A stretch of 61,947 bases of DNA from assembly GCA_016932575.1 (NCBI GenBank), contig JAFGCO010000060.1, positions 1 to 61,947 on the forward strand, read 5' to 3'. The notes below the pieces were generated by a model. The model was not told the DNA's origin. It saw only the letters and a list, made by a program, of their open reading frames with translations, and searched no databases. Each line of letters opens with the position of its first letter. Position 1 is the first letter of the stretch. A program made the translations under genes and the position numbers. This DNA comes from a bacterium. GTDB taxonomy: Bacteria; Zhuqueibacterota; QNDG01; JAFGCO01. Below, piece after piece: positions 59,937-61,947 of the stretch.

Positions 59937-59968
59937 GACCGCCCCGGATTTTACAATCCAGGGCGGTC
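59937..59968 (-). terminator. G+C-rich hairpin downstream of the SGNH gene
   Basis: GACCGCCC-C-GGATT pairs with AATCC-A-GGGCGGTC around TTAC: 13 pairs with one mismatch. It lies 85 bases past the SGNH stop. No U-tract follows, so termination is likely but not certain. Confidence 0.5.
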
Positions 59969-60052
59969 AGATCCATGATTGACATTGATGATTTCAGTGC
60001 TAAAAAATTTTTATAAACGCCGAGGATATCCTGAATAGGATCAGATGGTCTG

Positions 60053-61333
60053 TTATTCAGTAAAAAGACTCAGATCGATCGACTCGGCCATCATCACGTA
60101 ACCTGCTTCGTTGGGATGGAGATGATCGCCTGTGTCTCCCTCGGGTATCAGTGCCAGCGGATCTTCCGGATTCTGCATGGCCTCGTCAAAGTCAATGACC
60201 GCGTCAAAGCGGCCGCTGGTCCGGATCCATTCATTGACCGTCTGACGGGCGGCTTCACGTTCCTCTGTATAATAAAAAGTGCAGCCTTTAAATGGAAGGA
60301 TAGTCGCTCCATAAACCAGAATGTCCGCGGCATGCGCGTCATCAATCATGGTTTCAAAAGCGTCGATGAGATCGGTCGCAACCTGCTGTATCGCTTCTGT
60401 TCCTTCCGTGGTTCCGATATCATTGATTCCCTCGAGAATGATCAGCCAGCGCACACCGTACTGCTTTAAAACATCGCGTTCAAAACGGCTCAGGGCTGTG
60501 GGGCCAAGACCCCCGTCGAGCACTTCATTTCCGCCGATCCCCATATTCAGAACAGCAACTTCCTGTGTTTCAGGATTTTCAAGAAGCCGGCAAGCCAGTT
60601 CATCCGGCCAGCGGTTTTGCATGTTGGTGCCCGAACCGCGTCCGTCGGTGATGGAGTTGCCCAATATGGCAATAGACGCAGCCGATTTGGGAGCCAGCAC
60701 ATCAATCCCATTGATGACAAACCAGTGAACGGTTGTTTTACCGCCAAGGAAGTCTGCCGCTAAAAGTTTGTTCCCTTCACACAAGTAGGATGTGGTTCGC
60801 GATCCCGGATGGCCGGTGACGTCTTCTGATGTTTGCCCGAAATGGATCGTAATGGCGACTTCGCTCCTCGGCTCCAAATGAAAATCGACAGGATCAGACG
60901 TCACTGCAACGCCGGGCGCCATCGTGACTTCCGTCGAGTCATTAAACAGCAGTTCCCTGTCAGTCGATATATCAATGACGCTTTCACCCAGTGATAAAGC
61001 GATATGCACGGATTTCAGTGTCACGGGACTTGTACTGAATTCGTTAGAAAACCTGACCCGGATCGTTTCTCCGCCGATCGACACACAGACAATCTGTCGT
61101 AATGAATTATCGGTGAGTCCGGGCCGGCTCGGCGGCATGTTGCCCGGCTCAACCAGCTGGGGCGCCGTGGCCCAGGTGCCAATCCACACCTGGTCAGATT
61201 TGGACGAATCTCCGGTTGGCGATTTGTGACACATGACAAACGTGAGCATGAGCCCGGCCAGCAGGATAAAAACAGCGATCGATAGAAATAATGAGGAACT
61301 GCGTTTACTGAAGGAAATGTTCTTTTTCACCAT
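60053..61333 (-). CDS. SGNH/GDSL-type esterase, membrane-anchored
   Basis: GGAGG lies 10 bases before ATG 61333. The 426-residue protein has an N-terminal hydrophobic segment ending LTFVMCHKS; the Cys could be lipidated, although Met at -1 is atypical. A jelly-roll-like domain (about 50-215) precedes an SGNH domain with ILGNSITDGRGSG (block I Ser), NMGIGGNE (block II), LEGINDIG (block III Asn) and DHLHPNEAGY (block V Asp/His). Such enzymes remove acetyl or acyl groups from polysaccharides and other esters. Confidence 0.88.
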   Translation of the reverse strand: MVKKNISFSKRSSSLFLSIAVFILLAGLMLTFVMCHKSPTGDSSKSDQVWIGTWATAPQLVEPGNMPPSRPGLTDNSLRQIVCVSIGGETIRVRFSNEFSTSPVTLKSVHIALSLGESVIDISTDRELLFNDSTEVTMAPGVAVTSDPVDFHLEPRSEVAITIHFGQTSEDVTGHPGSRTTSYLCEGNKLLAADFLGGKTTVHWFVINGIDVLAPKSAASIAILGNSITDGRGSGTNMQNRWPDELACRLLENPETQEVAVLNMGIGGNEVLDGGLGPTALSRFERDVLKQYGVRWLIILEGINDIGTTEGTEAIQQVATDLIDAFETMIDDAHAADILVYGATILPFKGCTFYYTEEREAARQTVNEWIRTSGRFDAVIDFDEAMQNPEDPLALIPEGDTGDHLHPNEAGYVMMAESIDLSLFTE

Positions 61334-61947
61334 GGTTGGATGTCCTCCGGTTTGTTTAAATGGTTTTTATATACAGGACTGAATTATGCCTATTTACTTT
61401 AAAACAGTAATCATTTATAAATAAGAGTATGTGAAATTGAACTTTATAGTGAATGAATAAAAATGACCGCTGACAATCCGATCTGTTTTATTTCATTAAG
61501 ATCATTTTTTTTGTGTGAGTCTGATTATGCACCTTTAATTTACAAAAATATATCCCATTAGTCAAATGCAAAACATCAACTGTCACGGAATAATCGGGCT
61601 CGTTTTGAACAGATATTGCATATACCGGCACATCATTATTTTTCATAAGGTAATTAAAGTCATTCAGGTTATAAGTGTTATCGTAATACCACTCATAATA
61701 AAGCCTTTTTTTATGGATAATTAGAGAAAATGTTTTTATAATAATAAACTGAACTTTGGCAAATTTTGAGTTTGAGCAATGTTTTCAGAAGGTAAGCTTT
61801 TCAGATAAGCACACTTTTTTTATCGATACGTTAGGATTAGGCTAATGGGTTTATTAATAAAAGCACACTCCATTAAATAAAAAGGTTACCTTCTGAAACG
61901 ATAGTTTGCTATCCGGTGTGTGGGAAAGAAAGATTATTCCTTTTGAA
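61334..61947. other. Right-edge region without genes (614 bp)
   Basis: Very AT-rich. Apart from the inverted and direct repeats at 61782-61898, I see nothing. On the minus strand a short open stretch at about 61505-61700 reads as several in-frame residues ending in ...YFCKLKVHNQTHTKK, which might be a decayed C-terminal sorting domain, but it is too broken to call. Confidence 0.4.
61782..61898. repeat. 13-bp inverted repeats around 90 bp, with an internal direct repeat
   Basis: TTTCAGAAGGTAA (61783-61795) and TTACCTTCTGAAA (61886-61898) are exact complements. Between them AAGCACACT occurs twice, near 61806 and 61861. It could be a small palindromic mobile unit, a structured RNA or an operator region; no ORF is inside. 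Confidence 0.45.

Larger units (their letters stand above)
59572..60052. other. Intergenic region between asnA and the SGNH gene (481 bp)
   Basis: Contains the asnA dyad (59610-59627), ATATTTTAAAATAT (about 59766-59779) and the G+C-rich hairpin at 59937-59968. Plus-strand frames here continue from the antisense of asnA and are not genes. Confidence 0.5.

Noticed and set aside
1-61947. CRISPR arrays, transposons, prophage, toxin-antitoxin or secretion islands
   Set aside because: No evenly spaced repeats, transposase, integrase, capsid or toxin-like gene was found in any frame.

Overview
The window (about 62 kb, moderate G+C) looks like a chromosomal segment of an anaerobic or facultatively anaerobic Gram-negative bacterium of the FCB superphylum, most like Calditrichota/KSB1-type lineages. 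The reasons are two exported proteins with C-terminal type IX secretion (Por) sorting domains carrying the NPFNP or NPFNG motif, dockerin/cohesin modules, PorV/FadL-like outer-membrane barrels, many lipoproteins, and long TPR, DUF3857 and transglutaminase proteins. The assignment rests on protein style, not on a marker gene. I found no rRNA, tRNA, CRISPR array, transposase or phage gene.

Layout. (1) 1-3.9 kb, plus strand: the end of a cohesin-domain protein, a dockerin/Fn3/T9SS-sorted protein and a lipoprotein. (2) 4.0-7.1 kb, minus: hisJ-type histidinol phosphatase, argG and argR. (3) 7.2-10.3 kb, minus: two outer-membrane barrel proteins and a very Tyr/Trp-rich lipoprotein with a Ser/Arg tail. 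(4) 10.5-12.6 kb, plus: a soluble GAF-PAS hybrid histidine kinase. (5) 13.5-15.4 kb, minus: larC and larB for the nickel-pincer cofactor. (6) 15.6-22.9 kb, minus: a FlgO/TPR lipoprotein, a SpoIIE-type phosphatase, a DUF362 protein and a YchF-like GTPase. (7) 23.1-35.3 kb, minus: a GH43 glycosidase, a beta-helix protein, small Cys-rich and membrane proteins, a TPR/DUF3857/transglutaminase protein, a subclass B1-type metallo-beta-lactamase and an AGE-family epimerase.

(8) 35.96-49.7 kb, plus: the centrepiece, a 17-gene run that appears to be a single operon. It starts with HydB/HydG-like electron-input subunits (Fe-S protein and FAD/NAD(P) flavoprotein). These are followed by a complete group 4 [NiFe]-hydrogenase core: polyferredoxin, NuoH-, NuoB-, NuoC- and NuoD-like subunits. 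Next come a NuoL-like subunit and a complete Mrp-type antiporter module (MbhDE, MrpB, C, D, E, F, G), a second ferredoxin and a hydrogenase maturation protease. The last gene is a membrane histidine kinase carrying a RegB-like quinone-sensing motif. (9) 49.8-55.5 kb, minus, convergent: hypA-hypB-hypF-hypC-hypD-hypE, the full NiFe-active-site maturation set. (10) 56.1-61.3 kb, minus: a T9SS-sorted arylsulfotransferase-like protein, asnA and an SGNH esterase.

How it works together (inference). The hydrogenase, Mrp module and flavoprotein could form one ion-pumping complex exchanging electrons between H2 and NAD(P)(H). Hyp proteins and the linked protease mature it, and the linked kinase may report quinone redox state. 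The polysaccharide genes (GH43, beta-helix, epimerase, cohesin/dockerin) suggest growth on plant or algal polymers, whose fermentation would need H2 and NADH balancing. Long perfect hairpins, several of them between convergent genes, appear to be the local style of transcription terminator.
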